NCBI RefSeq assembly: GCF_051401765.1
Contig: NC_135073.1
Span: 9,734,001-9,798,000 of the forward strand
Source: Calliopsis andreniformis
Taxonomy: Eukaryota; Arthropoda; Insecta; Hymenoptera; Andrenidae
DNA: 64,000 nucleotides
Direction of reading: 5' to 3'
In this document: piece by piece, positions 25,301 to 39,089 of the stretch
Layout: the number at the start of each line of letters is the position of its first letter
Numbering within the stretch: position 1 is the first letter of the stretch
Made by a program: the position numbers and the translations under genes
Notes under the pieces: generated by a model
What the model saw: the letters and a program-made list of their open reading frames with translations, nothing else
Told to the model about the DNA's origin: nothing
The model's database searches: none

Positions 25301-28300
25301 AATACATCATCACGAGTGTTTGCACTATATTTCGAGTGGCTGCAATGGATTTATAATCCCCGTACAATGTTACCGTTGAACGTTTTACGCTGAACATTTC
25401 CGCGGCGAGCCATTCTGAGACGTCAACAGCGGAGTATCGCAAATTAGAGATGAAGTCAAACGTGTAATATGAGTTATATAATTGGTAAAAATATAAATAT
25501 TAACATTTCTAGATAATGCATCACAATTTACTAAAGCAAATACTAGTTTGGTACAATTGGTAATATTCTTAGTATTAGTAGTAGTAGTATTAACGTCCGT
25601 ATATTACTTGATTAATTGAATAGTGAAGTATAGGTAAGTGAAATTTTAATAAGACTACAAACAGTAAAAAGAATCTTCGTATGGTATGATTAGTACAAGA
25701 TTGAATTATAATTAAATCCTGCTATTAAGTCATACTTTAATTAAGTAGAATGAGTTGATGCACATAAAGTTGCCACTTCAAATAGACAGAGTTCAAATGA
25801 TAAAATGTCTGATCTTATTTAATGCAAGGACTTGTTGCTTTCTTCACATATTTCTTAATCAAAAATTGACAATACCAATACTCTATCAAACGTATCTTTC
25901 AATAAGAATTACACAATACAACCTTACTCACAATTTCCATAAACATTAGTGCAATAGAAACTGGTTGGGAATTAATGATTGTAAAATCCTATTGCAAACG
26001 TACAAACTGCAACCATCGCTAAATAAAAAAAATCAATTATACTCAGAAACTTGAACTATTCTTAACGATTCCTGGAATCATTCCACTGAAACCTTCAACT
26101 GCAAAAAGCCTCGACGAACAATCTCAATTCAGTACTCTCCATGCGACTAATAAAAACGACCAACAATCACCACTTTCCTTGTCGGTGGCATTGCTCTAAT
26201 TGCTCTCTAATTTGCAACAAAATTACGAACCACGCATCAGTAGGCCACGTTATTATACGTTTGCTCCAGTTCACCGCTGCCCAAGCACGTCGATCAGCAC
26301 CCTCGATCGCGTTATCGATTTAATTCGATAAGACTCGAAAACACAGGCAACTCGTAGCTGGATATTGGCCAGGGACCAGTTTCGTTCCGCGCACGGGATG
26401 CCGCCGCGTTGGGGGATCGGTAATTAGCGATTTCTCAGTGGTACCGATCTAATTTTCTGCCGGGGCAAATTATCGAGTGGCGCGTAGATAGAATTAGCCG
26501 CGTCGGCCTGGCAGATATCGCTAAATTGCTGCATTCCTACGAGACGTCCGGAGTGCATCTCCCTCGTTATATCATCATCGTTCATCAGCCTCTGGTCTAC
26601 GCGGCGCGCCGTATAAATATATCGCGTTTGGATCATCCTCTTGATCGCGCTCGCACGTCCGTAAATGATTGGGCTAATTTTCCCCCGCCGAAATGATAGT
26701 TGTAATAGTACGTCTTTATTGTAGAAAAGCACGACGCGATAGTAGTCGAGATTAAGGAGGCGAGAAGATACTGAAGTGGGTCTAATTGTAAGATTTTAAT
26801 TATGGGGAAAGTGTGGGTGGATTGTCTATGAAAGATTTTGGGAAAAAGATTCCTAAAGTATTCTGGAGGCATCAGTGTTTCTTTATCTGAGAATGAATGT
26901 AACCAAAGTACTTCTTTCCTTCACATATAATGTATCTTAACTAAAGTCCTGTTATTCTAATAAAATGAAGAGAAAGCTGTAAAATCCTGTGAGAATCTTA
27001 ATTTTGAAAAAGTGGTCTTGGGACAGTATGGCTCTCAACATGTAGTTTTTCTATAAATAACAATTTTATTTAATTTTTGTCTGATAAATGAATGGAAGAT
27101 GTGCATGGGGAAAAGTAGCTGAAGTGTTAATGTCGAAGAAAATAATTCTATCCTATTCCATTTACGTCTGGTTATTGAAAAATTTCACAGTGAATAATTA
27201 TTCATCACCCTGTACGATATATCTTTATGGAGACTACTTGAATTGAAAATTATGAAATATGCACATTCGTTTCAGTATCTATGAACAAGTCGAAGTGGAT
27301 TCATAATAGAATAAACTTGTTGGAAAACGTTAATTGCTTAAGAGGATCTTAACAACTAAGCAGGGAATATGAAGTATGCATCTCTCATAATTCAGAATAT
27401 ACACTAAGTGTATGAACTAATAAAGTTCATTGTAAGATACGAGTGAGAAAATACACGCGAGCTGTTTATGAAAATGACGTGTGGAGATTTCTACTGGATC
27501 AATTCCACGCCTCGCTGCGAATTATGTTACTGTACCCTGGCGCTCGTAAAATTTATATATTATGTATTTTACACGTTTCTCTCAATTGATTGCACATGGC
27601 AAATGAATGAAACGTGATTTCACGATCTAATTCCCCCGTTACTTACGAGCAATATATATTTCAAATTATATACAATGTTGCTCGAAAACTTCTGAGAATT
27701 TGTCACTGCTTCTTATGGTAGAGTATTAAACGGAACGCGATGGATCAACTAGCCTTAATTTTCATACTTATTTACGTAATTTTCTAATTCTACTTAGTCG
27801 TTCTGTGGAATGCTGCACCAGTGGTGGATGTTATTATTGCTTCTACTAGCGGGCATTAAAATTTTATGGGACTTCATAACTACCGTCATATTTCGATCTT
27901 TCCTTAATGAAAGCTTTCATGTCAAACAACAATTTTTTCACATCGTCTAAAGAGCTATTATTAATTACAAATAGAAGTAAAAATTTGTCTTTATGCCTTC
28001 ATTATACTACTACAGTACTTAATTGATATTCTGTATATTCTAGCGATAGAATTTTATGAAGTAATTGAAGGAAAATGTTGATGTCCTCAGAAACAGCGCA
28101 CATACCAATACTCAACAGAATATACATAGAGCTTCAGATATCGTTCAACTTTTTAATACCAAAACTTAGAGATGAAGAATATAAGAGATGCACTCCTAAG
28201 AGAATTATAAATATTTCAGGATTTCCTTTCTGCTCTTAAAACAGTGCTTCGAAATAGATCCAGCAGTGGTGCACTCGTTGCAATTGGATGCAATTATACA

Positions 28301-31300
28301 AACTCACAGCTACCTGCTTTTTTGTTACTTCCACTAGCAGTGTCGTTGACTCGATGACACGATTCATTAGGATCATTAACGTTGCGTAATAATTGTTCCC
28401 TCGAAACGGCGAGGATCGATGGATTTACACATTGAATAACGAAACTAGAGCGAATCCGCTCGATCCCATCGTAACGAAACAGTGGTTCAATTTCTCCCAA
28501 ATGGATCACGATATAGAACGTTCGCATTGATGGACACATTAACAGGCTGCGGCTGGATCGAATTAATAGAAACTTCATAAGTCCGTTAAATGAGTTCCGT
28601 ATCGGTAATTGCGTCTCGACGGCAGGATGTCGGATTCCTCTCAACAGGCTGGCGCTAAGCATGCAAATTAATAGCCAGGCCTCCTTTCGCTAATAAATTT
28701 TTAATTAATAAGCGTCGCGACTCGCCTATAAAATCACAGGTTATTACTGCATCTCCTAGAGTCGCTGGATTTTCCTTCGTCCTCAGCGTTGCTCCACGAA
28801 TACGGTGAAATATTTATTAATCAGACATTTGAAACGTATCATTCGAGGTACCCAGATAGAGAAATTCCCGGTGTTGCCTCGGCGACCATTGCCCAGAAGC
28901 TGCTCATTACCGTGCATCTGCTATTTATTAAACTGTAAATTAGTCCACTGACAGTTTCGCTAATGCTCGCTATCGCCCTTCGACATAGAACAAGACAGAA
29001 CCATTGATTTCCTAGAAACTTTTATTACGCAATTTATTTTCGCTTTTTACTGCCGCGTAATCGTGGCCACGTTTTACTACTCCTTCATTGATAATTAGCT
29101 CGCGCAGAACGCGACGCAGGAATCTTGTCTCGAACATTGGATTCTTTTTAATCGTTGATACCTCTCAGATGTATCTAGGCTCGCGATGGGATCGTTTTGT
29201 TTTCAACCTTTCCAGATTCAGCTTCAGCGATGTCTCTTAACTGCACATTGCAAGCGTATCGTCCAGAGCCAGAAACGCGCGTTAATTGCGGCAATTCACC
29301 TTAGGAATCGCATAAATAGTTCCTTTGTAAAGGCCAGCTGGGCGACCTTTATCTACGAACGCGTTGCAACGAGGCTTCGCTGCTCCAATTTTTCCAAGAT
29401 CCATCGGTCGTTATTTATTAACGCATGGAAATAAACGCGTAATTCATGCGCGTGTTAATAACATCGTGGAGCATAATTCATCGCTAAAATCCGACCCAGT
29501 CGGCGGTGCTCAATCGACATTGCGCTGGTTTAATATTAGGCGATGACCTAAACATCTAAGGTATTTTCAATACGACACGTGAAGAACGTGGTCTCCTGTT
29601 TCGAGCTTAATAAACTTGAAACAGTTGCAATGTGAAGTACGGAGAATGAAGTATGGCATTGAGGATTTTTTTTTTCGTTGGATGAAGGAAGAAATGGGGG
29701 AGTGATTGTAGAAGCGTGATGGAAAATGATGTCATAATTAATATTGTATTACTGGTACTGAAGGTTTTAGAAATTACGGATCAGAAGTGATAAAATGATT
29801 TGCTTATGATTAGATTATATCTCTTCCTGTATGGGAATTGAAATTTCAATACTTCAGTGGTAATAAAATTGTAAAGTCTGTAGTGATAACTTCATATACT
29901 TCATTTTTGTACATGGAAATTTTGTGTAAATTATAGCAGAACCACGATTAACTGGTTTACTGCAAGGCTTACACTTGAAGTACCCTTCTGACGATTCGAT
30001 TAAAATTATTCTAGGGGGAGACAGCGATTAAGTCATATTTCAATTTGAAGCAAAATTTTACTGTACTCTAACCATCATACTGTCCCTCATATTTGAGTTT
30101 TGTGTTAAGATCATTAATCGAAAATCCACTGTACTTGGTTCTGTAAATCTAGGAATACTTTACTATTATTTGGGTCAGTAAGATTTGAGGTAGAGTCAAA
30201 TACTAATTCTATCATTTTTTCTAAGATGAAAATAATATTAGAATCATATATTCTGTATTTTCACTTTCACATTTGATACAAGTATAAAACTAAATCACAT
30301 TCCAGAACATCGCAAAAATAATTAATCGTTTGAAAAAATTCTGCGCATTTTGGCTCAAGCAAAATACCTTAGGGAACTTCTACGCGTGCCACTTTCGTGA
30401 CGTCCAAGCCAAGAGCGCCGTTTAGCGTCATTAATAGAGTTGCATCAGCGTCGAGTGCACGGTGTATATACGTCGATACATCGATAGGAGTGGTTCGGCA
30501 AATAGATCGAGTCTGAAGATATATAGCTTCGTAAAGGAGAGAGAAAAATACACACCCATCTAAGCTTTGATGTCTTGTACTCACTCTACAGGGTGATCTA
30601 GTAGCATTTTTTTGTGAAAAATTTACTTCTCCTCGTGACTCTAAAATGATTGAACCTTTATAGAAACACCTAAGCAATGAAATAGTTACGAAATAATTCT
30701 AAGCATAAGTGCATTGACCAATCTATTCAACATTACCATTCATCGAACTCGCATTACTCCTTACGTTTGAGGAGTTTCAAAAGACTCGGAGCATTTGTTC
30801 ACGAATTCCACGATTTCGAAATCGGCTGTTCTGCAAATTGTCTGACAGCTTCTACATCAGTTCGTCTGATAGCAAAGCTAGGAAATCAAAGAACGATAGA
30901 CACATAAATCGTTTATCAGGCTCGTAGCGGGTAGGCCTCAGGACAGTACCAGGAAGAAAAAGGAACGTGGCTGGCGCATGAAGTAAAAACGAAAGCACGT
31001 GGTGAAAGCAACCACATAGAACTGCGTAAAGTGCACAGCTGATAATTACAGAGTTCAGTTGTAAAATGTTAATGGGGGGAAAAATTGGATATCGCGCCGC
31101 GTCGAGCGAAATAGAAGCAGAGGTCGCGCATTCGTCGACTAATTTTCCTGCGGGGATCTAGTCAGCGCTAGTGAAAGCGATTGTTTGTTTATTAACTGTT
31201 GAGTACGTGCTTCATTGTGCTGATATAATAATAGGATTAGACGTGGTAGTTGAGGGAAATTGAGACGATTGTTCCTTCGTTCCATCAAGCGATTGTGTTT

Positions 31301-32947
31301 GTGAGATGGCTACCGCATAATGCAATTGTGAATATGATTGCTAATAAAAACAATGGGTGGACGAAAATGGAGAAAAATGACGAAAGGTGGAGCATGTATG
31401 GACTTCAAGGTAATTTGTCGTATAATAGAAGAACAACGAGGGTCATATTATATTCATGAAATGTCTCACTCTTTAATTTTATACTAAATGGAGCAAGTGA
31501 AATTTGAGAGGCTTAACAAAACATTAAAATATTCTGTAATATGAACCAATCTCGATGCTAAATTTAAGTTTGTTTTAATAGAAACCTAGCTGCAATGTCG
31601 TGTCATGTTTTTGTTTGATTAATGTTAGTGTCACGCATTTTTGGCTAGCAATAGTTTATCTAGGAAATTGAAATTTAGATGCATGATCTATAAAATATCA
31701 ATCCTTGACTTTCGATCAACAGGCCCAGCTTCTGAGTTACGTTCAGAACCTTCAACCTCGATCCGTGACAACTATTTATCTTCGTTTATAGGACGCTGCT
31801 CATTGATCGTGGCAGAATAAGGTCTTCTTAGTATAAATTCCGCCATCTCTGGTACGAAAGTCCCAGCAAATGGTGCATTGATTAATCCTATTAGAGACCA
31901 TAGATCTTGTGAAACCCTTGCATGCAGAGTAATAGGAATCAAGAAAAATAAAATTAATTTCTCAAGAGAGGAGAATTCTTTTTAAACTAACCACATCATT
32001 ATTACTAACTATTACCACATTGCGTAATAAACATTGTCACATACAAACTTATAAATAAACTGATTCCAATAAATTACCAGCATCCAATTTTATACCAAAT
32101 TACTTTTTATCTACCCTCCTTTAACGAAGCTCGAAACTTTAAATAAATCAGTCTCGTCCACCCATAAAAATTAACATACCTCTTAATTCAATAGACACAC
32201 ACGGCGCTATGACTTCTTCATTATCAGAATTTGAACGATGAATTTATTGCGGCTCGTAGATAGCCAAGAAAAGTAATTCTTTTTTAATTGATCATAGAAA
32301 GAGACGTTAGAAGTCGTTTCAAGAATTACGCCGCGCGATAATTTTACGTGAACAAGCCGATAAAGCTGATGCGGTGCTGTGGCATCGTTAGCCATCGTGT
32401 CTTTCTCGCTTCAATCCTTTGAAACGCCTACTGCCGTAACCTGTTCTGGAATCGTTAGATTCAATCTAGACGCGCCGTGATTCCAGCTACAGAACGGAAG
32501 GTATCGATTCCCGATGGAAACTTAAGTACATCCTATGCGAAACGGCTGTGCATTCAATGCACCTTTCGATATTCGATCATTGTGCTTCTGGACTAATAGC
32601 GGCGATATCATGCTCTACATGTCAATGAATCCTATTATTTCGCTTGGAGCGATTTTACTTTTACCCTCCCCGCGCTTCCCGTTTCCGTTATTTGTGGCGT
32701 CCTGTCTTGAGTGCAACAGCCTTTGATAACTAATGTGACTTACGTAGTAGATCATAGGTACTTACCTGTACTTTTTATTAGATAATGCTATTACAAAATT
32801 ATTCAACGTAAAATTCCATAAGCTTGAAACTAACGTTACTTGTACTTTTATACGATATTATTTTTAGTCGTTTCGAAGCAATTTATTTTTTAATTCGTTT
32901 TAGGGCAACTTGAAAGCAGTTTAAAGAAGATTAATTTCTTTTGAGTA
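16301..32947. other. Gene-poor stretch
   Basis: No exon with a recognisable domain was found on either strand. CpG-rich blocks near 17050-17970, 18540-18940, 19480-20290, 22560-23060, 24060-24640, 26120-26690, 28280-29560 and 30360-31160 carry many short overlapping frames on both strands (for example 19885-20277 + against 19878-20318 -, 28294-28662 -), which argues for composition rather than coding. Several contain homeodomain-type TAATTA words, so conserved enhancers are the likeliest content. One MITE (19254-19451) is listed separately. Confidence 0.45.
19254..19451. mobile_element. MITE-like element, TA-flanked, about 198 bp
   Basis: The ends form an inverted repeat: left TACAGGATGTTTCAGAGTTG, right (reverse complement) TACAGTCTGTTTCAGAGTTG, with similarity continuing a few bases inward. 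Both ends carry TA, consistent with a Tc1/mariner-type TA target. The interior is AT-rich with no transposase frame, so it is non-autonomous. The superfamily is inferred from the TA only. Confidence 0.75.
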
Positions 32948-33158
32948 TACTGGGTGTTTCATAACACGTGGGACCTACCATCTTCAGATGCAAGGTGGTC
33001 ATTTTGAGTATCTTCTATAAAGGGGATTAAAACAGAAAATTCATTGGACCTCAGAAATGAAGACAGATAAGAACATGTGTTTGTATGACTTTTTTCATTG
33101 TTTTTAAGTATACAATCAACTCTCCAGGTAGGTCCCACATGTTATGAAACACCCTGTA
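32948..33158. mobile_element. MITE-like element, TA-flanked, about 211 bp
   Basis: The left end TACTGGGTGTTTCATAACA and the right end, read as reverse complement TACAGGGTGTTTCATAACA, continue as inverted repeats through GTGGGACCTACC, about 32 bp in all with two or three mismatches. TATA/TA flanks both ends. There is no coding capacity. The end design TACAGnnTGTTTCA is shared with the element at 19254, so the two may be related families mobilised by the same transposase (inference). Confidence 0.85.
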
Positions 33159-36100
33159 TAATACAGGCAACTTAAATCCATAATAATATTCACATGAATT
33201 TCCTTCAAAGTAAACTTTCAAAATATTTCATACCTTTTAACAAATCATTATCAGTTCTACTACCATAAACCTTCAATTCCAACAAGTCACTAATCACGTC
33301 AGTAGAAAGTGTTCACATGATTTCACAGGAAAAAGGCCATAAAGCAACTATCTCTGCACACTCGATTTATTTCATTCTTAATTTCGCTTAATCATGCTGC
33401 CAGAGTCTCATGGAAACTCCCGCGTTTCTATCCAGTTCTGACTTCAAACATCTGTTAACCTGCATCCTAATGACACACGTATTTTTCCCTCAGTCATCAT
33501 CGGTCGACCGTATCCATTTTCCATGATTGTCCTAATTTATTGCTCGATTCGATGTTATCAGGCCGCGAGTTATGGAACCAGACGCACAGTAAGCGCCGCG
33601 ACGCTAATGAACTTAATCCGCTCGAAGGAAAATCAATTCGCGTTCACTCGTGACCCCCTGCTCCTTGGCCAATTGCTTACGTACGATTTCCTCTTCGTGA
33701 AGTATGGAGAGCCTTCGAGAACGAAAGGAACGCTTTATCGAAGTCCCCAGCGTCCCTTTGCGAGGTCAGTTTTGCAAGAATTCGCAATCTCCATTGGGTA
33801 TTGTATCGCGGGAAACATAGCAGTCGTGTATAATCGAAAGTTTATTGTGTTCGATGTGGTAACAGATGGAATATATGAGGAACTCGAGACCACTGGCCCG
33901 GAATGCTGTGAATTTGTTAAATTATGTGAGCTGATACGAAGTTTAGTGATATGGCGCGAACTGGTTCTGTTTAAAGTTTGCGTCTTGAGGAGATTAAACT
34001 TGTCGTTAGTTTGTCGATATGTGTTGCATTGTAGATACATATTTGATTCGTGGTGCTCCGTAGGAGTTCGTGGTAGGTAAAAATTGGTAACTATATGTTC
34101 CTGGTTCCATATATTTGGTAATCTTATAGTCAAAATTCAGAGCAGTGTTGCATATTTTACTTACAATTACGTAGGATACTATGTAATAGAAAAGACAGAC
34201 TTTCTACCTTGATAAAATTAAGTTTTCATCGAATCTTGTGTGAATATATAATTAGAATAATATAACTATTTAGTATGTGACAAGATTGCATAATTCACAT
34301 TGTATATTTTGAAATACTAACTATAATATAGTCCCAGGAATATGTTTAATATCGAAGAGATATTAAATTTGTATTTCATATAAGGAAACTGAAGAAGAGT
34401 TAAACTCTTTGAAGTTTATAAATTTGGAACTTTGGATTAGATAAAACAAAATACAGCATAAGTAATCACAGAATCTGTCAATTGTTATGCCTCTACTAAA
34501 AAATACAGTACCTTCATGAAGACTAAGAGTTACAGAATTAGTGTCATTATTATAATATCACCTTTATCCCATAAATTATGCTTCACAAAGTTGTTCTTCA
34601 TAGTTAAGCGCTTTCGTTAAATTTCAATAATACTTGTACTAGTAGACCATCAAAATTCGACCCAAGAAACAGGCTTTGCTCTTTAAAGACATCTTCGAGA
34701 CAATTGCGCAATAATTCTCCCCATAAAACTGGCCCTGAGTTCCAAAAGTGTTCGAGGGTTTATGAGAAAATCGTGATCCCCTGAATACGATGGTAAATTA
34801 TCGCGTAACCACACGATTATTCTTTACCGTCGACACATAAATCAATTTCAGAGCGCGAAACTTGGCGTTCTGTATCGCAGATACACACAGTCGGTTTATT
34901 ACGCGACAATAATTTAGTCGGACCGTGAAACGCTAAATTCGCGAGCAAACCACTGTGCAAGCGGTTACATACGCCAACGTTATCGTCGAAGTATGCAACT
35001 TTTATGTAAGCCTGTGTCCCACTAGTGGACAACACCTTGAACACAGCCTTGGGCATTTGATCGCTTTACTTTGAGCCAGGCGTGTGTTCATTCGCTTGCC
35101 TGTACTACTTGCTGTTTTATAGTCGTGTTTGTCGTCAGCTGCAATACACAGATGATTTAGATTCACGACAGACGTGGATTTTATGGAAAATTCTGCGAAT
35201 AGAGTGGAGCTGTCGAACTCTTGTCTGTCGACGCGAGGATGCAAGTTTGGAATAACATTTTTATTTGAACTTCTCAAAATGTTATCTTCCCTCTGTCTGT
35301 TTAGGAAACAGATGTTTGTTAAACTTAAAGCATGAGCTTAGGAATTTTCAAAAAATTTGAGGATACTTCACAATTTAAGCTCAAGGATTCAAAGCATTCG
35401 TCATGGTATAATCTTAGAACTTGATTTCTAATCCTTTTATAACTCACAGACGTCGAACGTATCGAGTATCAGGAACGGTATCATTTACACTGTCCTACAT
35501 ATCAAATCGGATAAGGATTGTTTCTAATCCGCGAATTCTTTTTGAAACATGTTATACCTGGAGGCCACGAGTTGTACTTCGTTCTGTAAGGGATTCGAAC
35601 GTAGAAATTTTGTAGCAAAAGAAAGCAATAATTTAATGCTTCTCGATAGTTAGGCAAAGGTTGAGTAGTTCTGAAGTTCGATATAGTTAAACTGTGATTT
35701 ACTCGTAAGTGTATAAATTTCAACATTTTTGTTATGATCATTCCTTTCCCTCACGTTTGACTTATAACAAGTTATATTAGTAGATAGGAGAAAGTTCAAT
35801 CTGGCTTTCGAAAATAGAGATATAGCGGTGTTTCTAGAATGACCACCCACGATGAGAACGTGGCTTTTGATGAGATTACTACCGTAGTGTTGCACTGTAA
35901 CAAAATTGATTATTTATTATTGTGAATTAGTTTTGTCGTTTGTCTACTATTGAAGAAATGATAAGCATTTTGTTTATACCTGAATTTAATAGCAATCTAA
36001 GGATATCATCGTTTAATAGGATCTCTAGACATTATTATACAATTATGTTCATTAATAAGATTTGTTTATTTACTGAAAAAAATATCCATCCAAAAATAAT

Positions 36101-36395
36101 ATCGCCAACACCATCTCGTACTTACGCCCCTGAACTTAAGGACATTATTGCTGGTTTATTGACTATTGATATAAAGTAATTCTCTATTGTTGGGGGTGGC
36201 GTCATCTAGCGGCTATCTCCAATCATCTGTCAAAGGTCTAACATGTTCAACCCTTATTTAGCAAACACACTATGGAATTAATTCAAAAGAAAAACAAATT
36301 TATAGTTACTTTTTAAACAAGTGATTGAGAGCATTTTTAGCAATAACCAACTTTGGTGCCTGATATCTTACATAATAAATTTTAGAGACTTTTTT
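33159..36395. other. Gene-poor stretch
   Basis: Besides the 185-codon frame at 33523 nothing coding is recognisable. Overlapping small frames at 34817-35277 (-), 35421-35615 (+), 35502-35895 (-) and 35940-36179 (+) have no domain or splice support. Confidence 0.45.
33523..34080 (+). other. 185-codon open frame, no family recognised
   Basis: The longest plus-strand frame in the gene-poor region, from an ATG to a TAA, with hydrophobic parts (MIVLIYCSIRCYQ; GYCIAGNIAVVYN). A 132-codon frame on the opposite strand (33735-34133) overlaps it, so openness is partly compositional. No promoter, splice site, domain or repeat support. Most probably chance or part of a conserved non-coding block. Confidence 0.15.
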
Positions 36396-36399
36396 ACCT

Positions 36400-36453
36400 G
36401 GACCACTCTAGCCAGTGAACAACTTGACTGTTGATCAGATGTATTTGGGTTAC
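36400..36453. repeat. Left copy of an array-flanking repeat
   Basis: ACCACTCTAGCCAGTGAAC, then AACTTGACTGTTGATCAGAT and GTATTTGGGTTAC, match 44236-44287 in the same orientation with scattered differences. The pair brackets the structured array and its promoter. Confidence 0.7.
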
Positions 36454-36614
36454 TACTGCGGGTTATTACTATGCTTTATCGATTTCTTATTAACTTATCA
36501 GGACTGCTTTTATTTAATTTCGAGTCACTATTATAATTTGAATTCTTATCACTTATAGCACCCACTAGATAATAATAGACCTAACATCCTATGTACTTTT
36601 CTGTCCCTGATATT

Positions 36615-36632
36615 TGGGGTGCTAGCACCCCA
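36615..36632. other. Perfect 18-bp palindrome
   Basis: TGGGGTGCTAGCACCCCA reads the same on both strands. It lies just outside the left edge of the array. It could be a protein-binding site or hairpin; no function is evident. Confidence 0.8.
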
Positions 36633-36959
36633 TTATCATTTTACTGTATTACCCACGAAGTCTCACAGCAGATTCCAACGCGACGAGTTTTCGGAATTAT
36701 AATTAAAATGGAGTAGGCAGATTATATTAAGCCCGTAATTTTTGAATATTTATATGTAAAAAGAAAACCATCGAAGAAACCCAAGAGTATCAAGACAAAC
36801 ACACCAATAATTGAGGGAGCTTCCCAAAAACTAACAAGAAATGATAGAACACCAACAAAAGAAACAAGTTACAACATTATCATATCTTTAGATCTAGTTT
36901 AGCCTATCTTTAAATCTAGTACAAAATACACAGCCATTAGCACGGACAGAGCCGCCCCA

Positions 36960-36995
36960 GGTCTCACCACGAGGAGGTTGCTGTGCTGGAGACCC
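36960..36995 (-). repeat. Module C1: conserved GGTCTC...GAGACC element
   Basis: GGTCTCACCACGAGGAGG followed by TTGCTGTGCTGGAGACCC: the best conserved 36 bp of the array. An outer stem CACAGC (36932) pairs with GCTGTG (36980), and GGTCTC pairs with GAGACC, so two mutually exclusive or nested stems are possible. Confidence 0.75.
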
Positions 36996-37058
36996 ACAGG
37001 GAGATAGATGGAAACAAAGTTCCATCGATCTCCCTTCACAAAAATCTTAAACTAACAA

Positions 37059-37565
37059 GCCAAAGACATGAATGGAAGCCAAGTTCCATGCATGCCTTTA
37101 GCATGGACCTTAGAGTAGGAAATTGTCGAGTTATCATTAGGAATGGTTTGATTAAATTAGACTCTACAGCTAATGCAACCATGAAATAGACGAGCGATAG
37201 TGCGAGCACTACCACCTTGAAGGCCGGTAGGTCGGAGAGGCGTACGGCACTACACGATTCAGTCAATTGTCCATTGCTCCCTGCTGCCACATAGGAGCTA
37301 CCGAAGTAGACCTAATTCCGACAGGCTGGTAAAGAGAATGTGCAAAAGGCGGAATCGTGTAGTTTCCACAGTCGAGTGTGTCTTTCCACACACCCTACTG
37401 TGTCCGTGGCGTCACTCCTAGTACAGACCCCCAAGGGGAGAACACGCTCTACCGACCGACGATTCCACGGTTGGTCACATGCTTCTACCAAGAGAAGCAG
37501 CGGTGACTTCCTCACCAAAGATGAGGAACAAGTATCAAAAAAAAAAGTTAAGAAATGACAACTCG
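37059..37565 (-). repeat. Module B1
   Basis: Begins with hexaloop hairpin 37059-37102, then CTACCACCTTGAAGGCCGG, CCACAGTCGAGTGTGTC-TTTCCACACACC and TTCCTCAC-CAAAG-ATGAGGAA (37508-37527). It is a diverged, longer relative of module A. Confidence 0.75.
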
Positions 37566-37589
37566 ACAATTGTACAGTGAATTTAAACT

Positions 37590-38285
37590 AGAGAGGCAAA
37601 GACATGGATGGAAGCGATGTTCCATCCACGCCTTTTCCTTGGACCTCAAAGTAGAGAAGTGCCAAGTAATCATTGAGGAGAGATTGGGAATATTTAGAAT
37701 CTACCGCGCAAGGCAACCATGAAATAGACAATCGGTGGTGCGAGTCCTTCCACCTTGAAGACGGGTACTAGGAGAAGGCGACTGGCACCTCACAGCCCAA
37801 TCAGTTGCCTGATTGAACTGTGGGGTTTCCACCTTCAAGTGTGTCATACCACACACCATCGAGTGTCCACATCGTCTCTCGCTAGTACAAATCCCCAAGG
37901 GAAGAAGAGCAAGCTCCATCGACCGCCGATTCCACAGTTGGATATTTGCTTCTACTGAGAGAAGCAGATGACCTCCTCACAGAAGGTGAGGAGGTAGTGA
38001 CCGAGCAAGGAAAGCTAAGAAGTGACAACTTGGCAGTGTTACAATACTTTACAATGAAAACTTAGAAATAGGGCCTTAAAAATATTCTAAGATACTGTGA
38101 CTTATATACTAGAAGCGGTGAATCCCTCGGCGGATGCGACGTCTTCATTCACACGAACAATAAAGAGTAAAGACAGAGCTTTACGAACCATAAGTGATGA
38201 ATCCCTCGGCGGATGAGATGTCTTCCGTAGGCTTAACGATACGATCTTAAGTTAAAATCTTAAAGTCTATAGTTTGAACTAGTAA
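37590..38285 (-). repeat. Module A1
   Basis: Hexaloop hairpin core 37598-37635, CAATCAG/CTGATTG hairpin 37798-37815, CCTCCTCAC/GTGAGGAGG hairpin 37972-37994, then two CCCTCGGCGGATG(C)GA motifs near 38120 and 38197. The 3' half is part of a duplicated block identical to A3. Confidence 0.8.
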
Positions 38286-38890
38286 ACCAAAGATATGGAT
38301 GAAAATCAAGTTCCATCCATATCTTTAGCTTAGACCTTAAAGTAGAGAAGTGCCAAGTAATCATTGAGAAAAGATTGAGAATATTTAAAGTCTACCGCGT
38401 AAGGCAACCATGAAATAGACAATCGGTGGTGCGAGTCCTTCCACCTTGAAGACGGGTACTAGGAGAAGGCGACTGGCACCTCACAGCACAATCAGTTGCC
38501 TGATTGAACTGTGGGGTTTCCACCTGCAAGTGTGTCATACCACACACCATTCGGTGTCCACATCGTCTCTCGCTAGTACAAACCCCCAAGGGAAGAAGAA
38601 CAAGCTCCATCGACCGCCGATTCCACAGTTGGACATTTGCTTCTACTAAGAGAAGCAGATGACCTCCTCACAGAAGGTGAGGAGGATGTAACCGAGCAAA
38701 GAGAGCTAAGAAGTGACAACTTGGCAGTGTTACAATGACTTTACAATAGAATCTTAAAAGTAGGGTCTTAAAAATATTCTAAGCGATTGCGACTTATATA
38801 CTAGAAGCGGCGAATCCCTCGGCGGATGCGACGTCTTCGCTCTTCAGTCTTCAAGTAAAAAGTGAAGAGAGAACAAGCATCAAGAGTATT
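38286..38890 (-). repeat. Module A2
   Basis: Hexaloop hairpin 38287-38328, followed by the same internal order as A1; CCTCCTCAC hairpin at 38663-38685 and CCCTCGGCGGATGCGACGTC near 38815. Confidence 0.8.
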
Positions 38891-38965
38891 ATATCAATAA
38901 TTGGGGGAGCCTCCCCAAGAATACCCCAACGATGGCACAGCCATTGGCCCGGACAGAACCGGCCC

Positions 38966-39002
38966 GGGTCTCACCACGAGGAGGTTGCTGTGCTGGAGAC
39001 CC
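38966..39002 (-). repeat. Module C2
   Basis: Same 36-bp core as C1, preceded by TGGGGGAGCCTCCCCA-type inverted repeat (38902-38917), GCACAGCC (38936-38943) and GGCCCGG...CCGGCCCGGG. GGGTCTC/GAGACCC gives a 7-bp stem. Confidence 0.75.
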
Positions 39003-39089
39003 ATATGGATATCATAGAAATGAGAAAGGATCGACAGAGCAATCCAAACCCAGAGTCAAGAGACAACATATTTAAACAGAATACAGAAT

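Noticed and set aside
35580..35605. GTTCGAATCCC on the minus strand as a tRNA B box
   Set aside because: No matching T-stem, anticodon arm or acceptor stem can be drawn around it.
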